From NCBI RefSeq assembly GCF_025147325.1, contig NZ_CP102262.1:620001-684000 (forward strand): a stretch of 64,000 nt of DNA, given 5' to 3'. The DNA is from Bacteroides stercoris ATCC 43183. Its GTDB lineage: Bacteria; Bacteroidota; Bacteroidia; Bacteroidales; Bacteroidaceae. How positions within the stretch are numbered: the stretch's first letter is position 1; every line of letters starts with the position of its first letter. Below are positions 53,372-61,757 of this stretch, in pieces. Position numbers and translations under genes: made by a program. The notes under the pieces were generated by a model that made no database searches, had not been told where the DNA came from, and saw only the letters and a list, made by a program, of their open reading frames with translations.

Positions 53372-54411
53372 TCCTCAATCAATGACGGATAAATAATCTC
53401 GTTACGCGGTATCTCCTTCCGTACCCGACGGCCTACCACCTTATCTCGTTCCGCCCACTTAAAGCCGTCGCCCGGACTAAGCAGGTGAATATCCTCTTCC
53501 GTGATAATATCGCCGGGATGCAGCGCCTTGTTCGTAGCAATGGAACGCTCCAGTTTCACTTTGGCGGCAGAGACGGCAGGGTCGATATACAGTTCCTCCC
53601 TGCCCAGCCAATGCTCGGCAATGCGGATATCACGAATCATGCGGTTCACACCGTCCGGTCCCAGAGAACCTTGCTGGTCCGTTCCTTTCATGCGGCGGTC
53701 AATGGTGACGTGCTTCTCTATAATCTCCGCACCCATTCCTACGGCAACCACCGGAGCGGCAATGCCAATGGTGTGGTCGGAAAAGCCGATATGGTATTGT
53801 CCGTAATGCTGTTTCAGATAAGTTATCGTTCTCAGGTTCAGGTTATCGGGCTGAGTGGGATACTGCGATACGCAATGCAGTATGGATATATCGTTGTGAT
53901 AACGGGTGATAACCTCCAAGGCATCGTCCAGTTCCTTCTTGCCTGCCATACCGGTGGAAAGGATGATAGGAATCCTGGTTTCCGCCATCACTTCCAGCAA
54001 CGGCAGGTTGGTAAGGTCGCGGCTTGCCACCTTGAGGCGGTCGGGCGTAAAGAGCTTCAATAAAGACATGCAGCCTTTTGAGCACAGTGTTTCCACGAAG
54101 TCCAGGCCCAATGACTTGGCATGCTTGTAAACTTCAAAATGCTCCTCATCCGTCAGTTCCAGATAAGCGCGATGCTCGCCATAGGTGCGTCCGAAAGAGT
54201 GGGGAGAGTCGTACGGACGGTTCATCTGCGAATCGGTCAGTTCTTCATTCAAATCCCGCTTGGTCATCTTTACCGCGTCCATAGGACGGAGTTCCAGATT
54301 AAAGACTTCTTCGCGTACGGGACGTGACACCAGGTCGACAATCAACTTGGCGATATCGACGGAACCGTTATGGTTCTGTCCTATTTCTCCGATAATGTAT
54401 GTACTCTTCAT
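53368..54411 (-). CDS. NeuB-family nonulosonate (sialate/KDN-type) synthase
   Basis: A 347-aa enzyme from ATG 54411 (MKSTYIIGEIGQNHNG). The TIM-barrel motifs GEIGQNHNG, VKMTKRDLN, ILSTGMAG, IGFSDHTIGI and EIIEKHVTIDRRMKGTDQQG are present, followed by a C-terminal SAF domain (about 285-347). It condenses PEP with a hexose-type or N-acetylmannosamine-type acceptor. With the KdsC-like phosphatase the likely product is a 9-phosphate that is then dephosphorylated, as for KDN in B. thetaiotaomicron. The exact sugar is not readable. Confidence 0.9.
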   Translation of the reverse strand: MKSTYIIGEIGQNHNGSVDIAKLIVDLVSRPVREEVFNLELRPMDAVKMTKRDLNEELTDSQMNRPYDSPHSFGRTYGEHRAYLELTDEEHFEVYKHAKSLGLDFVETLCSKGCMSLLKLFTPDRLKVASRDLTNLPLLEVMAETRIPIILSTGMAGKKELDDALEVITRYHNDISILHCVSQYPTQPDNLNLRTITYLKQHYGQYHIGFSDHTIGIAAPVVAVGMGAEIIEKHVTIDRRMKGTDQQGSLGPDGVNRMIRDIRIAEHWLGREELYIDPAVSAAKVKLERSIATNKALHPGDIITEEDIHLLSPGDGFKWAERDKVVGRRVRKEIPRNEIIYPSLIEE

Positions 54412-54477
54412 TCGGCAACTGTTATTTTTGTTTACTATCATCAAATCTATCTTCCTTCCCTGCCACAATACACTGTA

Positions 54478-54571
54478 GAAAGGGGGACAATGAGTCAGGG
54501 AGTGAAAGGCACTCAGTCAGGGAGTCATCCCCCTTTCAGTCAGTGGCTGAATGGAGTCCGGTCAGCGACTG
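54478..54571. repeat. Palindromes and repeats between neuB-like and spsF-like genes
   Basis: GAAAGGGGGA (54478-54487) pairs with TCCCCCTTTC (54528-54537) around a direct repeat of GTCAGGGAGT; CAGTGGCTGA (54541-54550) then pairs with TCAGCGACTG (54562-54571). This fills most of a 236-bp gap inside an otherwise tightly packed gene set and may attenuate or process the transcript. Confidence 0.6.
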
Positions 54572-54647
54572 TTTCCGGCCTCTTCCCGGCAGCATAATCT
54601 TTTCCTTTTCCAAGAAGTCTCCCTGCGATAAAGCCGGAGCTTATTTC

Positions 54648-55400
54648 TTATTTTTCGTTTTTCGCTATATTTTCCAGCATTTTGACCCTATACTCCGGAT
54701 GTGCCTCCACCAACCGGAGCAGTGCATGGATGCTGTGGTCGGTCTGCTCGCAGAAAGCGGCGTAAAGCTCTTGCAGCAAGGTGAAATCCTCCATTGTATC
54801 GAGCGTAAAGCGAAGATCCAACCGCCCTTCCAGCTCATCGGGCAACGGAAGCAGGCGAACGCTGAACGCTTCGGGATGTGTATAGAGATAAATCGTAACG
54901 TGCTCTATGTACAGTTTTTCCTGTGTAGCGGCGGCTGCACGGCGCAGGGCATCGGCAGTCGTCAGCTCGGCAAACAAGCCCAAATGAGATTTGATAGTGG
55001 GGCGGCCGTCTGCAAAACCGTAAGCGATATAATCTGCCGGGCGGGCATCGTGCTCCTCGAAGAAAGCCCGGAAGCTGTCGGGACGCAGGAAAGGATTGTC
55101 CGAACAGACACGGATAAAGCGGTCAAGGTTGAATGTTGCGGCAGCCCGGATAAAGCGGTCGAGTACATTGTCCTCGTCTCCCCGGTAGCAACAGATACCT
55201 GCTTCGCGGGCAACCTCTGCCAGTATATCATCCTGCGGACGGTCGGTAGTGGCAAGCACAATAGTCTTACCGGCGCAGGCCTGCTTGATATTTCCGATTA
55301 AAATGTCGATAATGCGCTGCCCGCTATAGAAAGGGAGCAGTATTTTATTATGCAACCGGGTAGAACCGGTACGTGCCTGAATGATGATTCCGTCTTTCAT
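54648..55400 (-). CDS. SpsF/CMP-nonulosonate synthetase-like cytidylyltransferase
   Basis: A 250-aa nucleotidyltransferase. The N-terminal IIIQARTGSTRLHNKILLPF is the P-loop-like signature of SpsF/KdsB/NeuA-type enzymes; RVCSDNPFLRPD holds the metal-binding Asp, and LRFTLDTMEDF is another family landmark. It probably activates the product of the NeuB-like synthase as its CMP derivative. The stop of the upstream 285-aa gene overlaps its start in ATGA. Confidence 0.85.
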   Translation of the reverse strand: MKDGIIIQARTGSTRLHNKILLPFYSGQRIIDILIGNIKQACAGKTIVLATTDRPQDDILAEVAREAGICCYRGDEDNVLDRFIRAAATFNLDRFIRVCSDNPFLRPDSFRAFFEEHDARPADYIAYGFADGRPTIKSHLGLFAELTTADALRRAAAATQEKLYIEHVTIYLYTHPEAFSVRLLPLPDELEGRLDLRFTLDTMEDFTLLQELYAAFCEQTDHSIHALLRLVEAHPEYRVKMLENIAKNEK

Positions 55401-56254
55401 ACTTTCATTCGTTTAAAAGCGTCTATATAACTGCCCGGCGTAACGTTGATCACTTCCTTGCCCAACCGGCGCGCATAGGCTTCGAGCACGAAGTAGGACT
55501 TAAAGGCCACATACATGTGGTAGAGTATCGTATAAAGCCGTGCGCTATGCAGATTCTCCTGCGTCACCGTTGCCGCCTGCGACTTATTCTGGTCATAGAA
55601 ATGTTTTTGGTGCATCAGTACCACGTTGTCGTCCGTCACCGTGATTTCCGGCAACCAGGAGTGATCGGCGCCTGCCAGATAAATTTTCTTGAAAGGCAGA
55701 CGCAACCCGATGGCAATAGAAGGAATCAGTACGTTGTGCGGACGGGGCACACCCCAACCCTTAGCGAATACCCAGTTGCAGAATCCCTGCACACCTTCTA
55801 TCGGGGTGGTATTGTAAATGCAGAGGCGGATATTCCTGTTACCCGCCAACATAGGCTGCCACTCTTTGTTCTTCAAAGCACGGGCGGGAATAAACAGACT
55901 CATCGGCCAAGCAGTTTTTTCGGCAAGCGTCCGGAACAATTGTACCCGCTTCTCGGGAACAATCCAGAACAGAGGGTCGGCTATCAGATATATCTCTGGG
56001 CGGAGCTGCTCGAACATCGGGGAAGTAACGCAAAAATTCACCGCCAGCAGCGTCTTGCCCTGTACAAAGTCCGGAGCTTCCCGAACCGTACGGTTCAATG
56101 AAGGACCGTTGGCAAGTATCAACAGCTCTTCCGGATTACTGAACGACGACGGTAGGTGCGTACGCCATTTGGATTGTAGCAGAATCTTCACCACGCTCAG
56201 GAAAGTCTGCCACAGTTGCTCCAGCTTTTTCATTCCTTTATCTCCCATATTCAC
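55397..56254 (-). CDS. Candidate nonulosonate transferase, GT42/DUF115-like Rossmann protein
   Basis: A 285-aa protein. It holds LLILANGPSLNRTV near residue 45, AVNFCVTSPMFEQLRPEIYL, then IPSIAIGLRLPFKKIYLAGA ending in DHSW. This order of a G.GPSL loop, an Asn after a strand, and IAxGxxxIYLxGxD matches the landmarks of Campylobacter CST-type sialyltransferases (GT42) and the related DUF115/MptE-like fold. Its coupling to the CMP-sugar synthetase makes a transferase of that CMP-sugar plausible. Homology is weak by eye. Starts at 56248 or 56233 are alternatives. Confidence 0.6.
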   Translation of the reverse strand: MNMGDKGMKKLEQLWQTFLSVVKILLQSKWRTHLPSSFSNPEELLILANGPSLNRTVREAPDFVQGKTLLAVNFCVTSPMFEQLRPEIYLIADPLFWIVPEKRVQLFRTLAEKTAWPMSLFIPARALKNKEWQPMLAGNRNIRLCIYNTTPIEGVQGFCNWVFAKGWGVPRPHNVLIPSIAIGLRLPFKKIYLAGADHSWLPEITVTDDNVVLMHQKHFYDQNKSQAATVTQENLHSARLYTILYHMYVAFKSYFVLEAYARRLGKEVINVTPGSYIDAFKRMKV

Positions 56255-56376
56255 ATTTATTTTCTACCGATGAACCATAGGTTTCTTCCGGCGAAAAACT
56301 CGTTTTCCACGACGTTCAATCCGTTGCTCAGCGCAACATCTCCACTGCTCCCGGCATTACGAGCTTTTAACCACGG

Positions 56377-56456
56377 CAAAGATAGGGAGTTTAGCGGTTA
56401 CAGACTAAAAAAATAAAAGATTTATAGAGCAGAAAGCGGCAAAAGCAGTACTTTTG
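56377..56456. promoter_or_regulatory. Divergent promoters of glycan genes
   Basis: A leftward TATCTTTG (56384-56377) serves the minus-strand nonulosonate set and a rightward TACTTTTG (56449-56456) lies only 18 bp before the GT4 start codon, giving a nearly leaderless transcript. Confidence 0.6.
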
Positions 56457-56474
56457 TCCAAACATTCCGCAAAA

Positions 56475-57740
56475 ATGAGAGTACTATTAATCAATACATC
56501 CGAACGCATCGGCGGGGCAGCCGTAGCGGCCAGCAGACTGATGGAGTCGCTCAAGAACAACGGCATCAAGGCCAAACTTCTGGTACGCGACAAGCAGACC
56601 GACCAAATCACCGTGGTTTCATTAAACTACAACTGGCGCATGATATGGAAATTCGTATGGGAGCGTATCGTCATATGGAAAGCCAACCGCTTCAAAAAGG
56701 AGAATATCTTTGCCGTGGACATTGCCAATACAGGTACGGACATTACCTCTCTTCCGGAATTCCAGCAGGCGGATGTCATTCATCTCCACTGGATAAACCA
56801 GGGAATGTTGTCTCTGAAGAATATCGAGAAAATCCTTGCCTCAGGCAAACCCGTGGTATGGACCATGCACGACATGTGGCCGTGTACCGGCATCTGCCAC
56901 CATGCCCGCGAGTGCACCCACTATCAGCAGGAGTGTGGCAACTGTCCTTTCATCCACGGCAACGGCAGCAGAAAAGACCTCTCCTACCGGACTTTCCGCA
57001 AGAAGCAGGAGTTGTATCAGGGACGGCACATTAATTTCGTAACGTGCAGCCACTGGCTGGAAGGACTGGCCAAGAAAAGCGCCCTGCTCGCCGGACACAC
57101 GATTACCTGCATCCCCAACCCTATCAATACCAACCTGTTTAAGCCGCACAACAAGCAAGAAGCACGCAACAGATGCCAACTGCCGCAGGACGCCAGACTC
57201 GTACTGTTCGGCTCGGTAAAGATAACGGACAAACGGAAAGGCATCGACTATCTGGTAGAATCGTGCGCACTACTGGCGGAAAAGCACCCCGAACTGAAAA
57301 CGAAGCTCGGTGTCGTCGTTTTCGGCAAAGAGTCGCAGCAACTGGCCAACTTGCTGCCTTTCAAGGTCTACCCGCTGGACTTTGTGAGCAACGAACACCA
57401 GTTAGTAAACATATACAATGCGGTAGACCTCTTCGTCACCCCTTCGCTGGAAGAGAACCTGCCCAACATGATTATGGAAGCCATGGCATGCGGCATTCCC
57501 TGCGTCGGCTTCAACGTGGGCGGCATTCCCGAAATGATAGACCACCTGCACAACGGATACGTGGCGCAATACAAGTCGTCCGAGGATTTTGCCAACGGCA
57601 TCTACTGGACACTTACCGACCCGGATTATCCCAGCCTCGCCGAGCAGGCCTGCCGGAAGACCGTCACCCACTATTCGGAAAGCGCCATCGCTAAGAAATA
57701 TATTGACCTGTACAACAAAGTCACCGGAAGAAATGCATAA
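56475..57740 (+). CDS. Glycosyltransferase family 4
   Basis: A 421-aa GT-B enzyme from ATG 56475 (MRVLLINTSERIGGAAVAAS). The first half contains VVWTMHDMWPCTGICHHARE and CTHYQQECGNCPF, a cysteine-rich stretch common in Bacteroides capsule GT4 proteins. The second half has the donor-site motifs LFGSVKITDKRKGIDYLVES and SLEENLPNMIMEAMACGIPC with the E-x7-E pattern. It overlaps the next GT gene by 8 bp. Donor unknown. Confidence 0.9.
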   Translation: MRVLLINTSERIGGAAVAASRLMESLKNNGIKAKLLVRDKQTDQITVVSLNYNWRMIWKFVWERIVIWKANRFKKENIFAVDIANTGTDITSLPEFQQADVIHLHWINQGMLSLKNIEKILASGKPVVWTMHDMWPCTGICHHARECTHYQQECGNCPFIHGNGSRKDLSYRTFRKKQELYQGRHINFVTCSHWLEGLAKKSALLAGHTITCIPNPINTNLFKPHNKQEARNRCQLPQDARLVLFGSVKITDKRKGIDYLVESCALLAEKHPELKTKLGVVVFGKESQQLANLLPFKVYPLDFVSNEHQLVNIYNAVDLFVTPSLEENLPNMIMEAMACGIPCVGFNVGGIPEMIDHLHNGYVAQYKSSEDFANGIYWTLTDPDYPSLAEQACRKTVTHYSESAIAKKYIDLYNKVTGRNA

Positions 57741-58479
57741 CCATCCCACCCCCAAGTTCAGCGTCATTACCGTGACCTACAATGCCGAGGCTGTATTGGA
57801 AGATACCATCCAGAGCGTTATCTCGCAAACCTACCGCCACGTGGAGTATATCATTGTGGATGGAGCGTCGAAAGATAAGACACTCTCCATCATAGACCGT
57901 TATAAGGATCACATCGCAAAGGTGACAAGCGAACCCGATAAAGGCCTGTACGATGCCATGAACAAAGGCATCCGACTGGCTACGGGCGATTACCTCTGCT
58001 TCCTTAATGCCGGCGACAGCTTCCACGAAGACGATACACTGCAGCAAATGGTACATACGCTGCCGGGAAGCGAGCTGCCCGATGTGATGTACGGTGAAAC
58101 GGCCCTGGTGGACAAAGAAGGGCATTTCGTACGTATGCGCCGTCTTTCCGCCCCGGAAACGCTGACGTGGAAAAGCTTCAGACAAGGGATGCTTGTCTGC
58201 CATCAGGCCTTCTTTGCCAAACGCACTTTAGTAGAACCGTATAACCTGAAGTACCGCTTCTCCGCCGACTTTGACTGGTGCATCCGCATCATGAAAAAGG
58301 CACACACGCTGCACAATACCCGCCTCACGATAATAGACTATTTGGACGAGGGCATGACTACCCAAAACAGGAAAGCCTCGCTTAAAGAACGTTTCCGCAT
58401 TATGGCGCAATATTACGGTCTGATAAGTACGGCAGCCTATCATGCCTGGTTCGTACTGAGGGCGGTACTGAAAAAATAA
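57733..58479 (+). CDS. Glycosyltransferase family 2 (WcaA/colanic-type)
   Basis: A 248-aa GT-A enzyme from ATG 57733 (MHNHPTPKFSVITVTYNAEA), whose start overlaps the GT4 stop in ATGCATAA. It contains IIVDGASKDKTL, EPDKGLYDAMNKGIRLATGD and LNAGDSF, the pattern of PF00535 enzymes with the DXD equivalent in NAGD. It ends the plus-strand glycan pair. A long frame extending upstream belongs to the GT4 gene in another frame. Confidence 0.9.
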   Translation: MHNHPTPKFSVITVTYNAEAVLEDTIQSVISQTYRHVEYIIVDGASKDKTLSIIDRYKDHIAKVTSEPDKGLYDAMNKGIRLATGDYLCFLNAGDSFHEDDTLQQMVHTLPGSELPDVMYGETALVDKEGHFVRMRRLSAPETLTWKSFRQGMLVCHQAFFAKRTLVEPYNLKYRFSADFDWCIRIMKKAHTLHNTRLTIIDYLDEGMTTQNRKASLKERFRIMAQYYGLISTAAYHAWFVLRAVLKK

Positions 58480-58497
58480 TCCGTACAGCTTGAAAAT

Positions 58498-58569
58498 TGT
58501 ATGTGCCACTTCATTGGCAATCTTGTGCCAGCATATAGGCATAAGCGTGCCATTAAAGTGGCACATACA
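58498..58569. terminator. 14-bp hairpin between GT2 gene and sirtuin gene
   Basis: TGTATGTGCCACTT (58498-58511) pairs perfectly with AAGTGGCACATACA (58556-58569); further GGCA/TGCC words in the loop allow inner stems. It lies between convergent genes. Confidence 0.65.
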
Positions 58570-58588
58570 TAGACTGTGAACGGCACGC

Positions 58589-59287
58589 CTAAGGTTTAAG
58601 CAACGAGCGCAACTCCTGCACACCTTCCGATGCTCCTTTTTGAATTACATGTATCTGCCGCATGGAATGTACATCCACCGGCTTAGGGTCTATCAGGTAC
58701 ACTTCGGCATCGCGAGGCACATAGTTGAGCAATCCGGCAGCCGGATATACATTCATCGAAGTACCGATAATGACGAATATATCCGCTTTCTCCACATAAT
58801 CCACAGCCGTTTCAATCTCAGGAACCGACTCGCCGAACCAAACGATAAACGGACGAAGCTGAGTACCATCGCCGGCTTTATCTCCCAACTTCACTTCGTA
58901 TTCATCCGGTTTCAGTTCCTTTATGTAGTGCGGATTATAAGGGTCGCGGCTGGAACAGACCTTTGTCAGCTCGCCATGTAGATGAATCACGCGTTTGCTT
59001 CCGGCACGCTCGTGCAGATTATCGACATTCTGCGTAACGACCGTTACATTGAAGTCCTTTTCCAGCTCTGCAAGCCCGATGTGTCCGGCATTCGGCTTTA
59101 CATCCAGCAATTGCTTGCGACGCTCGTTATAAAAGTTGATAACCAACTCCGGATTACGGGCATAGCCTTCGGGAGTCGCCACCTGTTCCACCGGATATTT
59201 ATCCCACAGTCCGCCCGCATCGCGAAAAGTACTGATACCACTCTCGGCACTCATACCTGCACCTGACAAAACAACCAAGTTCTTCAT
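58589..59287 (-). CDS. cobB: NAD-dependent protein deacylase (sirtuin, class III type)
   Basis: A 232-aa sirtuin: GAGMSAESGIST and TQNVDNLHERAG bind NAD, HLHGEL carries the catalytic His, and FYNERR supplies the Tyr and Arg of desuccinylases. The zinc-ribbon region keeps one cysteine (VCSSRDPYN) and no second CXXC before LRPFIVWFGE, so the structural zinc site seems lost. It removes acetyl or succinyl groups from lysines in the cytoplasm. Single gene. Confidence 0.9.
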   Translation of the reverse strand: MKNLVVLSGAGMSAESGISTFRDAGGLWDKYPVEQVATPEGYARNPELVINFYNERRKQLLDVKPNAGHIGLAELEKDFNVTVVTQNVDNLHERAGSKRVIHLHGELTKVCSSRDPYNPHYIKELKPDEYEVKLGDKAGDGTQLRPFIVWFGESVPEIETAVDYVEKADIFVIIGTSMNVYPAAGLLNYVPRDAEVYLIDPKPVDVHSMRQIHVIQKGASEGVQELRSLLKP

Positions 59288-59413
59288 CTTTATATCTCCT
59301 TAAAGTTCATATAGTCATACAAATGTATGAATAATACCCCAAAAGAGGGAAGTTATTTTCACTTACTAAGATTTTTTAATCTGAAAAAAACAAAATCATT
59401 CAAATAAAAGACG

Positions 59414-59421
59414 TATTTTTG
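59414..59421 (+). promoter_or_regulatory. Promoter -7 box of FKBP pair
   Basis: TATTTTTG, 63 bp upstream of the start at 59484. Confidence 0.55.
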
Positions 59422-59483
59422 CCATTCATTAATTTGCAATAGGCTGGAAAAGAAATGATTTCAGCCGCCAACAAAAACATTTT

Positions 59484-60077
59484 ATGGATAAATTCAGTTA
59501 TGCTATCGGCCTTGGAATAGGTCAGAATCTTTTAAGTATGGGTGCTAAAGGCATCGCAGTAGATGACTTTGCACAAGCAATCAAAGATGTCTTGGAAGGC
59601 AACCAGACGGCTATCAGCCATACGGAAGCCCGCGAAATAGTAAATAAGTACTTCGAAGAACTGGAACAGAAAATGAATGCCGCCAATATCGAGGCCGGCA
59701 AGAAGTTCCTTGAAGAAAACAAAAAACGCCCGGGAGTGGTTACGCTGCCCAGCGGGCTCCAGTACGAAGTTATCAACGAAGGCAACACAGGCACTTATGC
59801 CAAAGCTACCGACCAGGTACAATGCCACTACGAAGGTACGCTGATTGACGGAACGCTGTTCGACAGCTCCATCAAGCGCGGCCAGCCTGCCACATTCGGC
59901 GTCAGCCAGGTAATCCCGGGTTGGGTGGAAGCCCTGCAACTGATGCCCGAAGGCGCCAAATGGAAACTCTACATCCCCAGCGAGCTGGCTTACGGCGCCC
60001 AGGGAGCAGGTGAGATGATTCCACCGCACAGCACACTCATTTTTGAAGTGGAACTACTTAAAGTATTAAACAAATAA
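59484..60077 (+). CDS. FKBP-type peptidyl-prolyl isomerase, cytoplasmic
   Basis: A 197-aa protein with an N-terminal dimerisation region (KFSYAIGLGIGQNLLSMGAK) as in FklB/FkpA, and a C-terminal FKBP domain: VQCHYEGTLIDGTLFDSS, QVIPGWVEALQLMPEGAKWK, then LYIPSELAYG and PPHSTLIFEVELL. No signal peptide, so it should act in the cytoplasm. It is 13 bp upstream of a lipoprotein paralogue, and the pair probably arose by duplication. Confidence 0.92.
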   Translation: MDKFSYAIGLGIGQNLLSMGAKGIAVDDFAQAIKDVLEGNQTAISHTEAREIVNKYFEELEQKMNAANIEAGKKFLEENKKRPGVVTLPSGLQYEVINEGNTGTYAKATDQVQCHYEGTLIDGTLFDSSIKRGQPATFGVSQVIPGWVEALQLMPEGAKWKLYIPSELAYGAQGAGEMIPPHSTLIFEVELLKVLNK

Positions 60078-60090
60078 TTTTAAAAGCAAA

Positions 60091-60954
60091 ATGAAAAAAG
60101 TAACATTTATCATGGCTCTTGCAGCAGCTGCCGGTTTGGCATCCTGTACTGCACAAAGCCCGAAAACGAACCTCAAAACAGACGTTGACTCATTATCTTA
60201 CGCCATCGGTATGGCACGTACCGAAGGCCTGGATCAATATCTCGCACAGCAGGGTATCGATTCTACTCAAATGACAGACTTCCTGAAAGGTTTCAACGAA
60301 GGTGCAAGCAAAATCGACAAGAAAGACGTTGCTTACATGGCAGGTCTGCAAATCGGACAGATGGTAAGCAAGCAATGGGTAGAAGGCTTCAACCAACAGA
60401 TTTTCGGTGGAGACTCTACACAAACCATCAGCCGTGAAAACCTGTTGGCAGGTTTCGTTGCCGGAGTTGTAGGCAAAGGCATCATGACCAAAGAAGAAGC
60501 TCAGACTTTCATGCAGACCCAGATGGATGCAGTAAAGGCTAAAGCCATGGAAAAGAAATACGCCGACAACAAAGCTGCCGGTGAAAAATTCCTTGCTGAA
60601 AACAAGACCAAAGAAGGTGTTGTAACCACTCCGAGCGGTCTGCAATATAAAATTATCACCAAAGGAACCGGTGAAATCCCCGCTGATAGCAGCAAAGTAA
60701 AAGTAAACTACAAAGGTACGCTGATTGACGGAACCGAATTCGACAGCTCTTACAAGCGTAAAGAACCTGCTACGTTCCGTGCCAACCAAGTTATCAAAGG
60801 CTGGACAGAAGCCCTCACTATGATGCCTGTAGGTTCTAAGTGGGAACTTTACATCCCGCAAGAACTGGCTTACGGCGCAAGAGAAACCGGCGGCCCAATC
60901 AAACCGTTCTCTACTCTGATTTTTGAAGTGGAACTGGTAGGTATCGAAAAATAA
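60091..60954 (+). CDS. FKBP-type peptidyl-prolyl isomerase lipoprotein
   Basis: A 287-aa FkpA/Mip-like protein with a lipoprotein signal (AAAAGLASC, lipobox LASC). The N-terminal dimerisation domain (LSYAIGMARTEGLDQYLAQQ) and long helix (about residues 115-165) lead to the FKBP domain (VNYKGTLIDGTEFDSSYKRK, GWTEALTMMPVGSKWELYIP). It folds proteins in the periplasm. The domain is closely related to that of the upstream gene, and codon use suggests good expression. Confidence 0.93.
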   Translation: MKKVTFIMALAAAAGLASCTAQSPKTNLKTDVDSLSYAIGMARTEGLDQYLAQQGIDSTQMTDFLKGFNEGASKIDKKDVAYMAGLQIGQMVSKQWVEGFNQQIFGGDSTQTISRENLLAGFVAGVVGKGIMTKEEAQTFMQTQMDAVKAKAMEKKYADNKAAGEKFLAENKTKEGVVTTPSGLQYKIITKGTGEIPADSSKVKVNYKGTLIDGTEFDSSYKRKEPATFRANQVIKGWTEALTMMPVGSKWELYIPQELAYGARETGGPIKPFSTLIFEVELVGIEK

Positions 60955-60975
60955 AACGATCATGCCATAAAAGCG

Positions 60976-61011
60976 ATAGGGCGGTGAAGCGACGATACTT
61001 CACCGCCCTAT
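60976..61011 (+). terminator. Terminator-like hairpin after FKBP pair
   Basis: ATAGGGCGGTGAAG pairs perfectly with CTTCACCGCCCTAT across eight bases. No long T tract follows. Confidence 0.75.
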
Positions 61012-61105
61012 TCCATTATCCCCCTACCACTTTATCACCTTGTCATCCATTATCACTTTATCACCTTATTACCCTATCACTTTATCGTATTATCACTTTT
61101 ATTCT
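61012..61105 (+). repeat. Degenerate TTATCAC tandem repeats upstream of lrp-like gene
   Basis: Words of the type TTATCACTTTATCACC repeat about eight times with variation. The same word reappears at 61733-61752, downstream of the regulator gene. Confidence 0.75.
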
Positions 61106-61195
61106 TTTTTTCGCTCCATTCTATAGATAAATTAAAATAAAGTCCTATATTTGCTTACTATTTGATAAGAACAAGAACTTTACTTATTTACTATT

Positions 61196-61660
61196 ATGGA
61201 AAAAATAGACAATCTTGACCGGCAGATTCTGGAAATCATTTCCCAAAATGCCCGTATTCCTTTTAAGGATGTAGCTGCTGAATGTGGTGTATCACGTGCC
61301 GCCATTCACCAACGCGTACAGCGCTTGATTGATTTGGGCGTTATTGTCGGCTCCGGCTACCATGTAAACCCTAAGTCTTTGGGCTACAGGACTTGTACTT
61401 ATGTAGGAATCAAACTGGAAAAAGGCTCCATGTACAAGGCTGTTGTTACCGAGATGCAAAAGATTCCCGAAATCGTGGAATGTCATTTTACCACCGGTCC
61501 GTACACCATGCTGACCAAAGTGTATGCGCGTGACAACGAACACCTAATGGACTTGCTGAATAACAAGATGCAGGAAATCCCCGGCGTCACTGCAACAGAA
61601 ACATTAATTTCACTGGAACAAAGCATCAAGAAAGAAATTCCTATTTGCCCGGAAAAGTAA
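61196..61660 (+). CDS. Lrp/AsnC-family regulator
   Basis: A 154-aa regulator with an N-terminal winged helix (LDRQILEIISQNARIPFKDV, SRAAIHQRVQRLIDLGVI) and a C-terminal RAM domain (YVGIKLEKGSMYKAVVTEMQ, then GPYTMLTKVYARDNEHL). Family members form octamers and respond to amino acids. No amino-acid gene is adjacent, so the regulon is unknown. TTATCAC repeats lie upstream and downstream. Confidence 0.92.
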   Translation: MEKIDNLDRQILEIISQNARIPFKDVAAECGVSRAAIHQRVQRLIDLGVIVGSGYHVNPKSLGYRTCTYVGIKLEKGSMYKAVVTEMQKIPEIVECHFTTGPYTMLTKVYARDNEHLMDLLNNKMQEIPGVTATETLISLEQSIKKEIPICPEK

Positions 61661-61673
61661 GATAAATAAAACA

Positions 61674-61727
61674 ATGGGGTTGTGCCGAAACAAAAAACAC
61701 TTATTATTTGTTTTGACATAACCCCAT
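61674..61727. terminator. Imperfect 21-bp inverted repeat after lrp-like gene
   Basis: ATGGGGTTGTGCCGAAACAAA (start 61674) faces its complement at 61707-61727 with 18 of 21 matches. The right arm shares TTTTGACATAMCC with the MITE-like end at 28522. Confidence 0.6.
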
Positions 61728-61757
61728 GATTTCATCACCTTATCACTTTATATAAAT

